From positions 75,513,600-75,577,599 of the forward strand of contig OZ026620.1 in NCBI GenBank assembly GCA_964020975.1: a stretch of DNA of 64,000 nucleotides, written 5' to 3'. Shown one piece after another: positions 1 to 11,866 of the stretch. Source of the stretch: Hermodice carunculata. Taxonomy: Eukaryota > Annelida > Polychaeta > Eunicida > Amphinomidae. Position numbers and translations under genes: made by a program. Numbering within the stretch: position 1 is the stretch's first letter; the number at the start of each line of letters is the position of its first letter. The notes under the pieces are model-generated. The model made no database searches and was not told the DNA's origin. It saw only the letters and a program-made list of their open reading frames with translations.

Positions 1-657
1 TCTCTGTGAGTGTTAAGAAGTTGAAAATAGCCCAAACCCCAATACAAGGGAAACATTATTTTTTATGGGAAATGAAAAAGTACACTTCCAGTAGCAGAAC
101 TGTATTTTAAATTTTCGATAACCGTTTCAGCTAAAAAAATTACTGGATGTTTCAAATTAAAATTGTTCAGTTTTTACAAAATTTAAACAGCAATAAAATT
201 AGAACTGAGCCCTTTTACAAACATTTAAAATAGTTTCATAGAGCATTATGTGTTCTTCCACTTGACACAATAAACTTAATCTGATTCTTACTTTTAAAAT
301 GCCATTTTAAATTTTATGCAAAAGTTAAGAATTTTATTTATAATTTAATTACATCAACAGTGATAGTAAAATTTTAGACTCAATACCAGAATCAGATGAT
401 AACCATAGACAGAAATTAAACATTTATTCATGAGAGTCATAAAGTATACCACGCCCTTAAACCTACATTGAAATGCTATTTCATCATGCTTTTATTTTCA
501 CAATTTTGTGCCATAAGCTTGCCGATGTAGATAGACTGTGGCACCCTTTGATTTTTACCTCCTGCCTGTCAGTGAAGCACCCATATTACTTTATTAATAG
601 CAATACAGACTGTCTAGCAGGGAAGCCATCAGTGAACATAGCCAACGTACACTAAAA
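1..657. other. AT-rich non-coding stretch
   Basis: Strongly AT-rich sequence with no recognisable gene, repeat end or splice-bounded exon. The short open frames here begin and end without coding character. Confidence 0.5.
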
Positions 658-848
658 TACAGTGGTCCCCCTCTTATAAAACCACCCCAAATGCAGCGAA
701 AAAGTGGCCTTATAAGACGGTTGCCATTGGCCTCTCTTGAGGGGGAGAATATAAAGGAAAAAATACCATACTTTCTGCACAAGAATGCTGGCCTTTCAAG
801 AGGGGTGGCCTCTGGTGAGAGAGGCTTGATAAGAGGGGGACCACTGTA
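658..848. mobile_element. TA-flanked MITE, family C
   Basis: A non-coding element of about 190 bp with terminal inverted repeats (TACAGTGGTCCCCCTCTTAT at the left and its near complement at the right end), flanked by TA. The TA flank is the target duplication of the Tc1/mariner superfamily. Related ends recur at 10120, 23136, 58789, 59155 and 63672, so this is a dispersed family. No transposase is present and it must have been moved in trans. Confidence 0.75.
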
Positions 849-1805
849 TAGTCACAGTTAGAGAATTTGCTATAGTTTAATCATTATCCAATAAGTCATG
901 CATGGTCACATGATTTGCCAGGCAATGCAAAAAGTATTACAATGAAACCTGTATTCAAAGACTATGTCAAGCCCCCCCCCCCCCAAACTGTGATCATCCA
1001 ATATGGGTGGTCTCTTATTGCAGATGCTATGGTACCTGCCCTAAACACCATCCCTCCAGAAAGACTGCAATTCCATATCAACAAAACCTCTCTAATAAGT
1101 TCACCTGTCTTTTGAAATTGAAGCCCCAGGCCTGCTGTGAAATCTGAAGTCAGTGAACATGGAATTATAGGGTTAATGTCAGCTTAACTCACTGGTCAAT
1201 TTATATCAATTAAAAACAAAACATTTGTGTCACACAAAAGTAACCACTGTACAATAGCTCTTTCAAAAGTGATGAATATGTGAAGCTGTCTTTTTACTTA
1301 ACATGTTTAATTTATAAAGAATCTCTTCCTTGCAATGTCATAATATGGCTCTTCACAGATAAAGCGGTACGGTTCTCTCCTTGCACCACACTTGCATCTC
1401 TGAACCACCAGGGCCAACAGATGGGGCTTATCAAGTACAGTAGTTGGCACATGCAATCATTGATCAGTCTTGTTGTTTCACATCACAAATGGAATTATAA
1501 ACTGCCTGTCCATACAAGTACACAATCAGACAATACAGCTTTAAATACCACACATGCGTAACACCTGCACGTTATGTTTGAAGTTTAACCCCTTCACGTC
1601 ACATTGTGTACATTATTGCAGGCTATAGTCACTTTTGCACAGACCGTTTTCTTATTTGTCTCCTAAACAGACCTAGCTGTGCATTATCTCTGCTACACAA
1701 ACAGAGTGGCACAAAACAAGGGGATTGGCCTGTTTAGCAGGCAAGTTTCTTGTGGTCTCCTATAAAAGATTGACTGGAACCACCAGCTGAACATGTTTCA
1801 GTTTA
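849..1805. other. Non-coding stretch with a poly-C run
   Basis: No supported gene. It holds a C homopolymer of about 14 bases near 971-984 and scattered AT-rich sequence. The 93-codon frame near 1280-1561 has no splice-site support or recognisable motif. Confidence 0.4.
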
Positions 1806-1982
1806 TACACTGAAAACTTGTAATAACGACACTCAGATATCCGACATATTCACTTTACAACATCCCTTATCAGGAACAAGAAGTACATTTACTACATTAT
1901 GTGGTTCATTTATCTGACATATTCAGTTATCTGACACATTTTCAGGGAACAGATAGTGTCATTATAATGAGGTTTCAATGTA
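1806..1982. mobile_element. TA-flanked inverted-repeat element (relic MITE)
   Basis: Begins with TACACTGAAAACTTGTAATA and ends with an imperfect complement of that sequence (ATAATGAGGTTTCAATGTA), flanked by TA. The internal part repeats a 'tatctgacatattca' phrase. It resembles the 'cagtgaaacctc' MITEs common in invertebrate genomes and is non-coding. Confidence 0.5.
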
Positions 1983-2088
1983 TATAACAAAATGTAACAC
2001 TATCCAAAACAATGCCAAAGGGACCATTATTACTATATCAACAAGAGAGATGGATATAAACTAATCACTTCACAAACATTTCTCCCAA

Positions 2089-2854
2089 TTAACTCATTCC
2101 ATACCAGTCCCTGATTTTTCCATATATTTACCTAGATTTAAGACAACAATTGCATATTTAGGGCCTGTATTTTTCCGTTTCAAAATGAGTGTTTTTCCGT
2201 TTTGGTAAACTACAAATTCCGTTTCATTTCCGTTTCACTAATTCTAGGGCACGATTTTAGCACTGGTCAATTAAAAAAGGAAAAACAGTTGATCTTATCG
2301 CCTCTGGAAAATGTTGATCCATCGACGAACGGCAAAGTGACTCCATATTGTTTACTATTTACGTTGACAGCCTCCACCAACAGACGGCGCTATTATCATT
2401 GTACCTCTGTTGCGCGTTATATCTATATGCCATGCAAATGAATGGATATGGTAGCAATGGGGTCTATAGCGCGCAGGTGTCCGGCCTGTCGTTAAATTTG
2501 CTCCACGTGGTATCGATAACACCGCCGACTCGTCAAATTTGGATCCAAGTCCGTGTGTTTTGCTTTATGCGATGACATATGTGGTGATTTTGAATTATTT
2601 GAGAGGCAAAATTCACAAATTCCGCTTAATTTCCGTGGCATTTGCCGATTTCCGTTCCAAATCATAAATTCCGTTTGAGATCATAGATTCCGTGAATTCC
2701 GTCCGTTTTCCGCGATCGCGGAAAAGTACTGGCCCTACATATTCAAATTCTTCATGAAAAGAGCTTTCATTCAAGTACCAACATGCCTAGATAGTCTTAA
2801 GGCAGTACCAGAACCACTGACCAATGCCTGTCACCACAGTATGGAATGAGTTGA
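2089..2854 (-). mobile_element. TTAA-flanked MITE, family A (copy 1), split by an insertion
   Basis: Ends in AACTCATTCCATAC and its complement GTATGGAATGAGTT, with TTAA at the left and TTGA at the right. This copy is inverted relative to those at 3906, 18190 and 18775. Its body is interrupted by the element at 2160-2736; removing that element restores continuity with the other copies (cctagatttaaga...gcatatttaaattc). TTAA target use is typical of piggyBac or Kolobok transposases, though no transposase lies here. Confidence 0.75.
2160..2736. mobile_element. hAT-like non-autonomous element nested in a family A MITE
   Basis: A 577-bp segment with 18-bp terminal inverted repeats (AGGGCCTGTATTTTTCCG and the complement of CGGAAAAGTACTGGCCCT, two mismatches). 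It is flanked by imperfect 8-bp copies (gcatattt / acatattc), which is the duplication length expected of hAT elements. It is richer in CpG than its surroundings and repeats 'ttccgttt' phrases. No transposase frame is visible. The superfamily assignment rests only on duplication length and TIRs. Confidence 0.6.
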
Positions 2855-3007
2855 ATCATGAGAACCTTGATCTCTACCTAACCTGGAAAAAAAAGGATCT
2901 TGTAAGTTAAAGACTTCCTTTGGCCTGCGATATCTTCCCGTTCATTTCATGCTGCCCAAGAGCTTTAATCTGACTGTCTTTTTTTTTGCAGTCTGATGCC
3001 CATTACA

Positions 3008-3247
3008 TTAACCCTTTCCCCCTTGAATTAAGACTGAGTCAACAGCTTTCCTTGGCATGGGTTGGGCACTTAGTGCCCAACCCATGCCAAGGAAAGCTGT
3101 TGACCTGGGGCATGTGATCTTGATAAGTCTCATGTACATTTCTCAGTCAAATTGTTTTTGATAACTGTTGAAATTAGTTGAAAACAGTGAAGCAGACGAC
3201 GTTTGACCACCAGCCGGTTTTGGCCGGTTTGAGGGGGAAAGGGTTAA
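3008..3247. mobile_element. TTAA-flanked foldback MITE, family B (copy 1)
   Basis: Begins TTAACCCTTTCCCCC and ends with its exact complement GGGGGAAAGGGTTAA, so the TIR including TTAA is 15 bp and perfect. Inside lies a 67-nt palindrome (3038-3104) and a smaller palindrome around 'accagccggttttggccggt'. Copies with the same ends occur at 9248, 12918, 13545, 15081 and 57699. Confidence 0.75.
3038..3104. repeat. Perfect 67-nt palindrome
   Basis: The arm at 3038-3070 (33 nt) is the exact complement of 3072-3104, with one spacer base at 3071. As RNA or single-stranded DNA it would form a perfect 33-bp hairpin. It is the central stem of the family B element. Confidence 0.95.
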
Positions 3248-3905
3248 TACAAAATCCAAAACTTATCAGAGACAGCTGGTTTTTAAAAAAGCATTTAGTT
3301 TGAACACCCCCAGGTGAATCTTTGAAAAAAAATCTGGTAAAGCTGAAATCATTTTTTTTCCCTTGAGACAGCCTGGTGTCATTGTCAGCATTGACAGACA
3401 GACTAACTGACAATGATCCCTGGTGCTTTATGTGCCCAGGGTAAAAAAAAAAAAAAAAACAATTAATTAACACTCTTGGATGCACCAAGTTTACACCATG
3501 GAGCCATCCAGTCTGAATGCCATGGGAAATTTTAAAGCATACTAGCTCAAATGATCTTGCACTTCACTAAAAAATGCTAAACCTCATTGGCACAGCACTC
3601 TGTTGTTCGTAGATGGCCTACTCAATACCTACATGTAACTCACCTGTACCTACAGGTAGCTCACCTGAACAAATAAAACAGGACGAACGGTGCATGCAAT
3701 GACAGAGATCCCAATCAAGGTCCACTCTATTTCAATCAGGAAAGGGTTAAATTGAACACAAGGTCCATTTACCGTGATTAATGAAGATTCGCTTGAGACT
3801 AGGTACATTAACAAAGCATTTGATGCTCAATCCTATTCAGGTTATTCAAGGTATGGACAAAAGGAACTTTGCAGCTGAACTCTTTCTCTGTAAGAGTCAC
3901 TATTT

Positions 3906-4102
3906 TTAACTCATTCCATACTATGGTGACAGGCCTTGGTCAGTGGTTCTGGCACTGCCTGACAAGTCATGCTGCAGCTGCCCTTGTGGGCATGTTGGTA
4001 CTTGAATGAAAGCTCTTTTCATGATGAATTTAAATATGCAATTGTCCTCTTAAATCTAGGTAAATATATGGAAAAATCAGGGACTGATATGGAATGAGTT
4101 AA
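3906..4102 (+). mobile_element. TTAA-flanked MITE, family A (copy 2)
   Basis: TTAA at both ends, with TIRs ctcattccatac / tatggaatgag. The body of about 170 bp contains the family phrases 'ggtcagtggttctggcactg' and 'gtacttgaatgaaagctctt'. It is undisrupted and non-coding. Confidence 0.8.
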
Positions 4103-6224
4103 TCTGGCCCGGTGTCCAAACAGATATGAGAATAGTAACAATGGTCCCTCTATTGGCAGGCCAAATGGTGGCCACATGCAGCAGGTGGTCTGTCAATGGG
4201 AGTGGCCTCTCAAAACAGGTGCCATGGTCTTACACTATATAACATTCTTTTTCCATATTATATGGCTTTCTCTACACACTTTGAAGTTTTGTAGCCAACT
4301 TTTTCTTTGACTTGAAGAAGTCCTTCCTTCAGGTTCTGCCCCCACCCAAAACAAAAACAAAAACAAATATAATCATGCAATACAGATGTGCTGCAGGTAC
4401 AGAATTTGTATGTGTTGATTGTAATGGAAGGACTAGGTCCTCATTTGGAACAGTCATTGATGGCTGTCTGATACAGGGTTTTCCCAAAAAATTTTGACAG
4501 TGTAGTGGGATTTCCAGATTTAACCTAATTTGAGGAAAAAATCAAGATTTACAGGCCTACATGCCTAAACATGTATTTTATAATGAGAAGCCCAAGTCGC
4601 AGCCCTCATTTTATGATCACAGCCCTACAACTTATTGGGCAGTAGGGTTCTGGGGAGATCCCTGCTGATAGCACTACAAACATTCATTACCACTTATATA
4701 AAAACCCACCAGTACTTTCAGACCTGTATTCACTATCGGGGCAACCTTCTCGCCTAAGCTCCATCTTTCACATAACAGGGGCTCTTGGGGGTCCCACTAG
4801 TGCTGCCGCTTGATTCACTGCCTCAGGGCGACTTCAGTGTCTGATACAAAATCCCTTTGCTGGGGCCCACCGATGGCTATAGCTGGTATCTGTATTGTCG
4901 TGTATTTACATTTTTCAGGTAATGCTCACTCTAGAAAAGTCCCATTACATATTGTACATTATATTCATTGGACAAATTAACCTCTCCTTAACACTAATCA
5001 CACATATATTTTGGATGACACCTCTTCAAAATATCGAATGGGGACTAACCCATAATGGCTGCCATTTTGAAAATTATGGATTCCGCAGCCAATGGTTTGT
5101 AAAAAATGTGGATAGTATTGGGGCGATCTGGGGGAGGGGATTATAATATATATGCAAGCAAAGGTATATATTTTGCAAATGTTTCAGAGCATCAATAATA
5201 TGATATACATTGTGGCCGAAATTCACTCTGATATCCAAATCGCATGTATTTTAGTGCGGCATTCTGCAGTGTTCAAAATGGTGTTCACTCCGTGCCAGTT
5301 GGTTCAAGGTCTATTATGTCACATTTGGATTTGTAAATAAGGATGATAACTGCTTCAGACAGAACTGAGCAGGCAGATTAAAGTTAAGAGAGTAAGTTAC
5401 GTTTTAAAAGTACTTTAACATCCTTTTGCCCAGGTAACCCAGAGAACGGACACCTGCAACCTCGCGGAATATTACAATAACAGCCGCTTTCTCGATCAAG
5501 TCTTTCAACCAAGCCACGGCAGTGCTGTTTCAGCGAACACCATGGCTATGCAACTATGCTTAGGGAAGGGCGGCTTGAAACTTTTTTATTGTTTTATGTT
5601 TGATAAAAATTGCTTAGGGTTGGGACTCGAGCCATTGGGGTCGGTCGGGTTATCACATAGAGCTACCACAAATAGGTAGGTCTATGGTTATCGAAACCTA
5701 TGGTTATCAGAACCACACATATATATACATTTTTGTTAGGCTTTAGGTAACTTGGACATTTGTCATAACCTGACAGTTATGTTTAAAATGGATGTTCTTG
5801 CCCCCTTTACACATTACATGTACCTCCTTTGACATCAGTTGAGTTTGTTACCTGGGCACAGCCAAAAGCACTTGTTGAAAAACAAAAAGAAGAGAAACCT
5901 ACAAATCAGATCCACTACCTACAGGAAAGCAGACATGTTTCTCTTTGAATGACATCATAATAAGGGGACAGCCCAACTGTAGCGCTATTTTGGGAAGGCA
6001 AGAATTTCTCCTCCACCAGATGGCACCACACATATATTTTGTAAAGTAGGGCCAAATCCTCAATAGCTGCCATCAAAACACTGTGCATGTGCTACAAATT
6101 TTGCACCTGTGGTGCAAGTAGCTATTAAATGATTGCATTCAATATTCATCAGGATTCTAAGGCAGAACAACCCAAGGGAGGGTCTTATCCAAGCCTTTCT
6201 CTGAGCAGTCCCTTTCTTTAATAC
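4103..6224. other. Non-coding stretch, one relic MITE
   Basis: Mostly unassigned AT-rich sequence. Around 4140-4245 there is a decayed family C relic (phrases 'gtggcctctcaaaacaggt'). Around 5675-5715 the phrase 'ctatggttatc' is repeated in tandem. I see no exon with both splice sites. Confidence 0.4.
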
Positions 6225-6283
6225 ATATATATACATGTATATGTACATACATACATACATACATACATACATACATACATACA

Positions 6284-6319
<36 letters not shown>

Positions 6320-6326
6320 TATACAT
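6225..6326. repeat. (ATAC)n microsatellite
   Basis: About 17 uninterrupted ATAC repeats (6245-6311) flanked by AT dinucleotide runs. The long open frames over it on the minus strand are artefacts of the repeat. Confidence 0.95.
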
Positions 6327-7735
6327 TATGTGACAGTAATTGCAGCCAGAAGCTGAGTGAAACATAATTTAAGTGGCAATTACTTAATCCTAGCAAAATT
6401 GTGCAAGGAAAGCTAAAATACAGCACATGTACAATCCTTGTATGGTACCTCAATCACTTCATGACTGCAAATCAAGAAGTTCTCAGGAGAGAAGCTATTT
6501 TCAGGCCAAATATGCTATAATTCATGCATAATATCATCCAATAAATTCTAAGCACAGGCCAGCCAAGTTTTACGCAGGTTTGCCATGCCAAGTTTGTGGG
6601 TTAACCCATTTCTGACTTAACATCCATCATCAACAGCAGAATCATGTACCCAACACTCATTTCGAAGAGAAATATTCATTCCTTATAGTGTTCAAACATC
6701 CTACCAGACCAAGACCTTGATGCAAATACAGTTAAAAGTATCAAACCCATAAATCAAAACCAAGAATTATAAAAACACCTCTGTCAGGATCAAGGTCTCT
6801 CCAACCAGATATGGATAATGAGGGTTAAATGCGATACATGTTTTCACACATGTTGCTGCAAACATGCTCAAAAGCCGCATTAATTCATATTTAAGGTCAT
6901 TTATACAGTTTTCCACAAAAGTAAAGGTCCATAACGTGATATATTAAGCACACATGACAACATCAGGCATCACACAAAAGTATGCGCACTCGATTCCTTA
7001 ACTCTTTGACACCCAATTTCCACCAAAGTCAACATGCTTAGAAGTAACATATGGTACATTCATATCCAAAACACTGTTTAAAACGATTTAAATTTCCATT
7101 CGTTTTCTTGAAAACTGGTGCAAAATCGTAATGTGTTCATCTTATGACCTTTACAACAAAGCAGTATTGAGTGATCCTTTCAAACCAATACATGTATCTT
7201 AAATTCAGTGGTTTTTAAAATGAATGATGAAATCAAATTCCTAACCCCCAATGCCCACAAATTATGTACATATTGCATCAAATGAATGCATGTTCACATT
7301 GACATAAAATGACTGAAGCAATCAGTTTTATTGTCCCCCCCCCCCCCCCCCCCCAACTTCGGAAATTTTCCCTCTTCAACTTCCTGGTGACCAGAAGCCA
7401 TGCAATGAATGACAAAGAGGAGAAGGAATAGTAAAACAGTAACCAAATGATTAAAAGGCAGCACAAGGTCTTGGACCCACATTGATCTCCACTCTTATCA
7501 ATGCCCATGTCTTTTAACAGATGTGAACTCTTGGTGCATTCCATCATGTTTATTCTCATCCCGGCCAGTCGTTCATGGACACACTCCTCACACCAGATAT
7601 TTAATGCTCTCATTTCTATTTTACTGACTAGATTTTCCCCATTTCTCATTTAGATTGCTCATTTTGGTGGACCAGGGTCTAATTTTTGGCAGGAAGATGG
7701 ACATTTCTATGAAGATGAGAGCAACTTTGTTTTAC
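6327..7735. other. Non-coding stretch with poly-C run
   Basis: Contains a C run of about 18 near 7336-7354. A minus-strand frame (7278-7649) includes a hydrophobic stretch but runs into a polyglycine made by the C run and has no homology I recognise, so I do not call it a gene. Confidence 0.35.
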
Positions 7736-7825
7736 CTAGAGTCCACAGGACTTTAAAGCTGGAAACCTCCATGGACATGACCTACCATCCCGATCCTGTC
7801 CACGTGGCTTCGCCAACACGTGCTT
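7736..7825 (-). CDS. Possible terminal coding exon (unassigned)
   Basis: A 90-nt segment preceded by a plausible acceptor (gttaacaaacag) reads in phase 0 for 29 codons (KHVLAKPRGQDRDG...KSCGL) and ends in TAG at 7738-7736. Its phase matches the donor of the candidate exon at 8864-8968, so the two could be the last exons of a minus-strand gene, perhaps the coiled-coil gene starting at 28948. There is no homology support, and such a frame can arise by chance. Confidence 0.18.
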   Translation of the reverse strand, partial: KHVLAKPRGQDRDGRSCPWRFPALKSCGL

Positions 7826-8182
7826 CTGTTTGTTAACAAAATACACATGCAGGTTTTATCTGCTCATTCCAATTAATAAACAGGATGAAGTGGAAATCTG
7901 ATTTTGTGCGCAAGTTGATCAGTTTGATCATATTGATACGGCTCTGCTTTCAGTTCTATGACAAAACAGCATCAGACCACCTTGACACAAGTGGATCGGT
8001 ATTCGAATTCACTACAACAGTAGGCAACCATTTTGACTGCATATATAACCATTTTGTAATTGAACTCTCAATGCATAAGGTGGTGTTGCAACAGCCGAAA
8101 ATCTGTTTTTAAAGAATAACTATGAACAGGCTCAAAATGATGCCTCTATTATAGATTCCTGTGCTTTGTAAACCCATTTTTC

Positions 8183-8341
8183 AGTCAAGCACCAGCATGC
8201 CTGCAGTTGCAGAGACCTCAAGAATGGTCCATGTCAACGTTCAACTACCCTTCGCACATTTTGGGCACAGTGTACCTAAAATATGCCATAGACCCAAAGC
8301 GAACTGTAGACTCAGTCAAGACTTGGCACTAAAAGAGTTAA
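8183..8341. mobile_element. Decayed family B MITE fragment
   Basis: Carries family B internal phrases (caagcaccagcatgcctgcag, tagactcagtcaa) and ends in cactaaaagagttaa, matching the right TIR with TTAA. The left end is not recognisable. Confidence 0.5.
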
Positions 8342-8863
8342 TGCCTCCCCCCCCCCCCCCATTAGCTACAGGGCTGATGCAGCCCATATGTAGCTTAACA
8401 AGGAAGTCTCTGTCTGTGCAGGCAGGTCCCTGTACAAAAGAAGACAATGAGTTGCTCTTGGAAACATAACACTTTTTTTCCCCCATTATTATTTTTTCAG
8501 TGAAACGATTTATATTCCCCAATTCCCCGACTCAGCTTAACATCCTCACAGAGCATAGTTAGTATTATTTACTTCATTAAATGTTAGTGCCACCTCTGGT
8601 GTTCCCATCAGTAAGCCTGCATCACGGCGAATGCTTTTGCCTTAAGTCAGGACAAGCAAGTTTGACGGGAAATTATTGTGCATGTGTTGTATTACTGACC
8701 AATACTGTCATCATTTTAGCCAGTGGTCGTAGGCAAAGGGTGCAACCTCTCCTGATCATTGATGATCGAAAACTGACAGATGCTTATCCTGTTTATGCAC
8801 ATATACTATGTCGACTCTGTAGCCCTAAAACAAATTACAACGAAATTAGATTTGATTACTTAC

Positions 8864-8968
8864 ACAATCAAGCTCCTTTACCCGTGTTGTCTCCATCAAT
8901 GCTGCATATATATGTTTTGGGTCACCTAACTCCTCCAAAATATATAAAGATCTCCCATGAGGACAGAA
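8864..8968 (-). CDS. Possible internal coding exon (unassigned, helix-rich)
   Basis: A 105-nt phase 0-0 segment encodes 35 residues, including ILEELGDPKHIYAAL and METTRVKELDC. It is followed directly by a consensus GTAAGT donor (8863-8858) and preceded by an AG acceptor (ctactgcaaag), which lacks a strong pyrimidine tract. The charged, helix-prone composition would suit a coiled-coil protein. The strand agrees with the gene starting at 28948, which must have exons somewhere to the left. I recognise no family, so membership in that gene is inference. Confidence 0.33.
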
Positions 8969-9247
8969 CTTTGCAGTAGTACCTTTGGTGCGTCTATAAG
9001 ATCTATGAGGTTACATGTAAACCATCTGATATACATACCTACTAACTGATTTTTTTTTCCCATATTTGGACAGCTGCTCACTATATATGTACTAAAAAAA
9101 CCTGTAAAGATCAAAATGTTATTTTACATTTACATTTAAAGCATTGAGGACATGCTGCAATTGACAAGGGAAACTCCCTGCTAATTAAGACCACCCATGG
9201 GACTGACACATCATCTTAACAGACAGTAGTGTTATTGTGGAGAGGTC

Positions 9248-9499
9248 TTAACTCTTTCACTGCCAATCATGTCTTAAGTTGATCTACTTAAGTCAAACTA
9301 GTTTTAATTATCATTAGGATCCCAGATTGGTATTCCTCATAAAAAGACCTTTCATTCAAGTACCAGTATGCCTATAGTTCTATCTAGAGAGAATACCCCA
9401 GGTCAAAAGCTTTCCTCTGTGTGCACTGGGCACAATGCGTCCAAAGCGCGCCAAGAAAAGCTGTTGACTCAGTCAAAAATTTAGCACTGAAAGGGTTAA
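9248..9499. mobile_element. TTAA-flanked foldback MITE, family B (copy 2)
   Basis: TTAA plus ctctttcactgcc at the left and ggcactgaaaggg-type sequence plus TTAA at the right. The body contains 'cattcaagtaccagtatgcc' and the paired gctttcctc...gaaaagctgttgac stem. Confidence 0.75.
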
Positions 9500-9839
9500 T
9501 ATGGAAATTCTACACACACAAACACACACATTTAAATGTATACATATCAAATTTTTTTTTTTTTGTTTGTTTTTTTTTAATCCAGGCACTAAACTTTCAA
9601 AGCCATCAGATGTCATTGCAAACAATATTTGTGATCAGACTGATTCATTATGGATCACTGCAGATCACAAGGCAACATTTGCTATATATACTGATAAAAA
9701 ATTGAAAGAACAACTTTGGAGACCTTGTCTACCAACATGAAGCAAGGGGAAACAGAAATCAGAGTGTCTGTTGATTGTCCCATAAAAACACACTTTAGTT
9801 ACAACTAGAAGTAGACTTTACTCTGAGGTAGTCTTATTA

Positions 9840-10092
9840 TTAAACTCATTCCATACTATAGTCACAGGTCTTGGTCAGTGGTTCTGGCACTGCCTGGCAA
9901 CTCATGCTGCAACTGCCCTTGCGGTAGCTGCAGCATGACTTGCCAGGCAATGCCAGAACCACTCACTTAAGACTATAGGTATGTTAATTGGTACTTGAAC
10001 GAAAGCTCTTTTCATGGAGAATTTAAATATGTAATTGTGGTCTTAAATCTAGGTAATATACGAAAAAATCAGGGAATGGTATGGAATTAATT
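9840..10092 (+). mobile_element. TTAA-flanked foldback MITE, family A (copy 3)
   Basis: Starts ttaaactcattccatac and ends gtatggaattaatta. It contains a long internal inverted repeat: 'cagtggttctggcactgcctggcaa' returns as its complement after a short loop near 'cccttgcgg'. This form has a full stem, whereas the copy at 3906 has lost one arm. Confidence 0.75.
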
Positions 10093-10119
10093 AATTCTGA
10101 AGCTGTTGATACAAACATT

Positions 10120-10302
10120 TACAGCAAAACCTGTTTTAAGTGACCATCCCTAGGGCAGGCCAAAAAGTGGTCATATAACGCAGGTGGTATCTCTACAGAG
10201 GTGCAATAACATAAGAAAAATGGCAAAAGGGGATGGTAAACATGGTCTGAAAAAGCAGGTGAGTCTTTCCTCACAGTTGTCTCTCAAACAGGTTTCACTG
10301 TA
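10120..10302. mobile_element. TA-flanked MITE, family C-like
   Basis: TIRs TACAGCAAAACCTGTTTTAAG and the complement of tctctcaaacaggtttcactgta, flanked by TA. It is about 183 bp and non-coding. Confidence 0.6.
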
Positions 10303-11414
10303 ATTTCATAAGAAAATGCATGGATACTGCAAGTCTGATCTTAGTTATGAGGTGGTCTTAATACAAGATCCGACTATATCATTGTCATAAAATGTTCCTC
10401 TTCTGCTATCAAACAATCTTACCCACACAATCATTACTGATCGCAGATCCTTAACACAATATATATAACAGTAACTGTTAATGAATTTAATAGGTCTGTA
10501 AGCATCTGTCCCCTCCCTCTGCACCCCTTGTAATTTTAGCAACATTGTTACAAATACATGGGTGGCACTGGCCCAATACATTGTACAGCACATGTAAGTG
10601 CACACATACATTGTGCAAACACATGTTTTGAAGTTTGCAAAGCATCGCTGTTCTACACAAACTTGAAATGCTTGACCAACAAATCATACACTCAAAGTCT
10701 TGGCAATCTCTCAAAACAAGGTAATATTGAACAGCATTGATGTTTGTCTCAGCTGTGCATTATTCGTGTGCACTTATGAGCAGCTACAAATTGGCTTTGC
10801 CTTCAAGTTTGATCAACTCCGGCCTGTAAGTAGTTCACTGGTTATGGTAAGAGACAGCTTGTACCTGACCCCTCAGATCATCAGGTTTCTGTTCTTCGTT
10901 TGTTAGTCTTCCTGTTCTCAACATTGAAAATTAAACATATCACTTTGCAGAACTTTTCCAATTTTGTCCTCTACAGTTTAACTCTCTGGATCCCCTACAT
11001 ATGGAATAAACCACTAAGTTCAAAAGGTTAAAGATAATGCTAGAAATCTAAGGATACTTTATGATCCATTGCAAGGTCAATCTAAGTTGGGAAAGTTTAA
11101 GCCAGGATTGGATGAGACCCAAGAGTATAACCAGCTTTGAACTGGCACCATAGCATGTTCCTGTATTTTGCAGAGATCTGAGAGCCACCTAATTTATCTC
11201 AATAGTGGACCAAGTTCCACATTGGAGAAAAGACACAGAAATTGGTCTGTGCAACAGACAATTTCCTCATGTGAAACACTGACTGGAAAAATGCCAAAAC
11301 CGGTACTGTCAAAGAAATATATTCTAACATATTTTAAAGCAAATACAACGAAATTTGTTATTAAGCTGACAACTTTGCCTGATTATTCCCACACATACAC
11401 GCATATATATATAT
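10303..11414. other. Non-coding stretch
   Basis: Nothing I can assign. Overlapping minus-strand frames at 10345-10714 have no consistent splice bounds or motif. Confidence 0.4.
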
Positions 11415-11565
11415 ATAGTAGAACCTCCAATTAAGACCACCTCCCTTAAGAGACCATTTCTATAGTAAGACCACCAATTTAAAGTCCAGTTTTGTTTTTT
11501 CTTACATTATATCCCCATTAGGACCACTCCCTTATTAAGACATCTGTTCAGTCCCTTAGGTGATC
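11415..11565. mobile_element. Family C-like MITE fragment
   Basis: Begins at tatagtagaacctccaattaa and repeats 'taagaccac' phrases typical of these elements. The matching right end is not preserved. Confidence 0.45.
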
Positions 11566-11866
11566 ATAATAGGAAGTATTTCACACATAGCAGCACTCAT
11601 CATGTGAACTTGAACTTCTGGCTTTACTTTTTTGATTGAAAAGTTGTCTTTGACGGCAGACATTTGTTAATTTATTCATTTATTTATCACCATCATTATT
11701 TGAATTTAAGAGTGGGTTTTCCAACCAAATTTGAGGATCTACATTTCTCATTAAATTACATTATTTTATGAGTTGGTGACTCTTTCAAGATTACCGTAAT
11801 CTTATTGGTTACGACGGTGCACGTGGCAAAGCTGAAAATAGTTTAATGACTTGAGATGGAGTGCCC

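Noticed and set aside
7278-7649. Minus-strand frame with a hydrophobic stretch, possibly a C-terminal membrane anchor
   Set aside because: It ends in polyglycine from a C run, and the hydrophobic stretch has no flanking splice logic or homology.
8581-8979. 132-codon plus-strand frame
   Set aside because: Not recognisable, and the opposite strand over 8864-8968 has a better exon-like structure with a consensus donor. I treat the plus frame as its shadow or chance.
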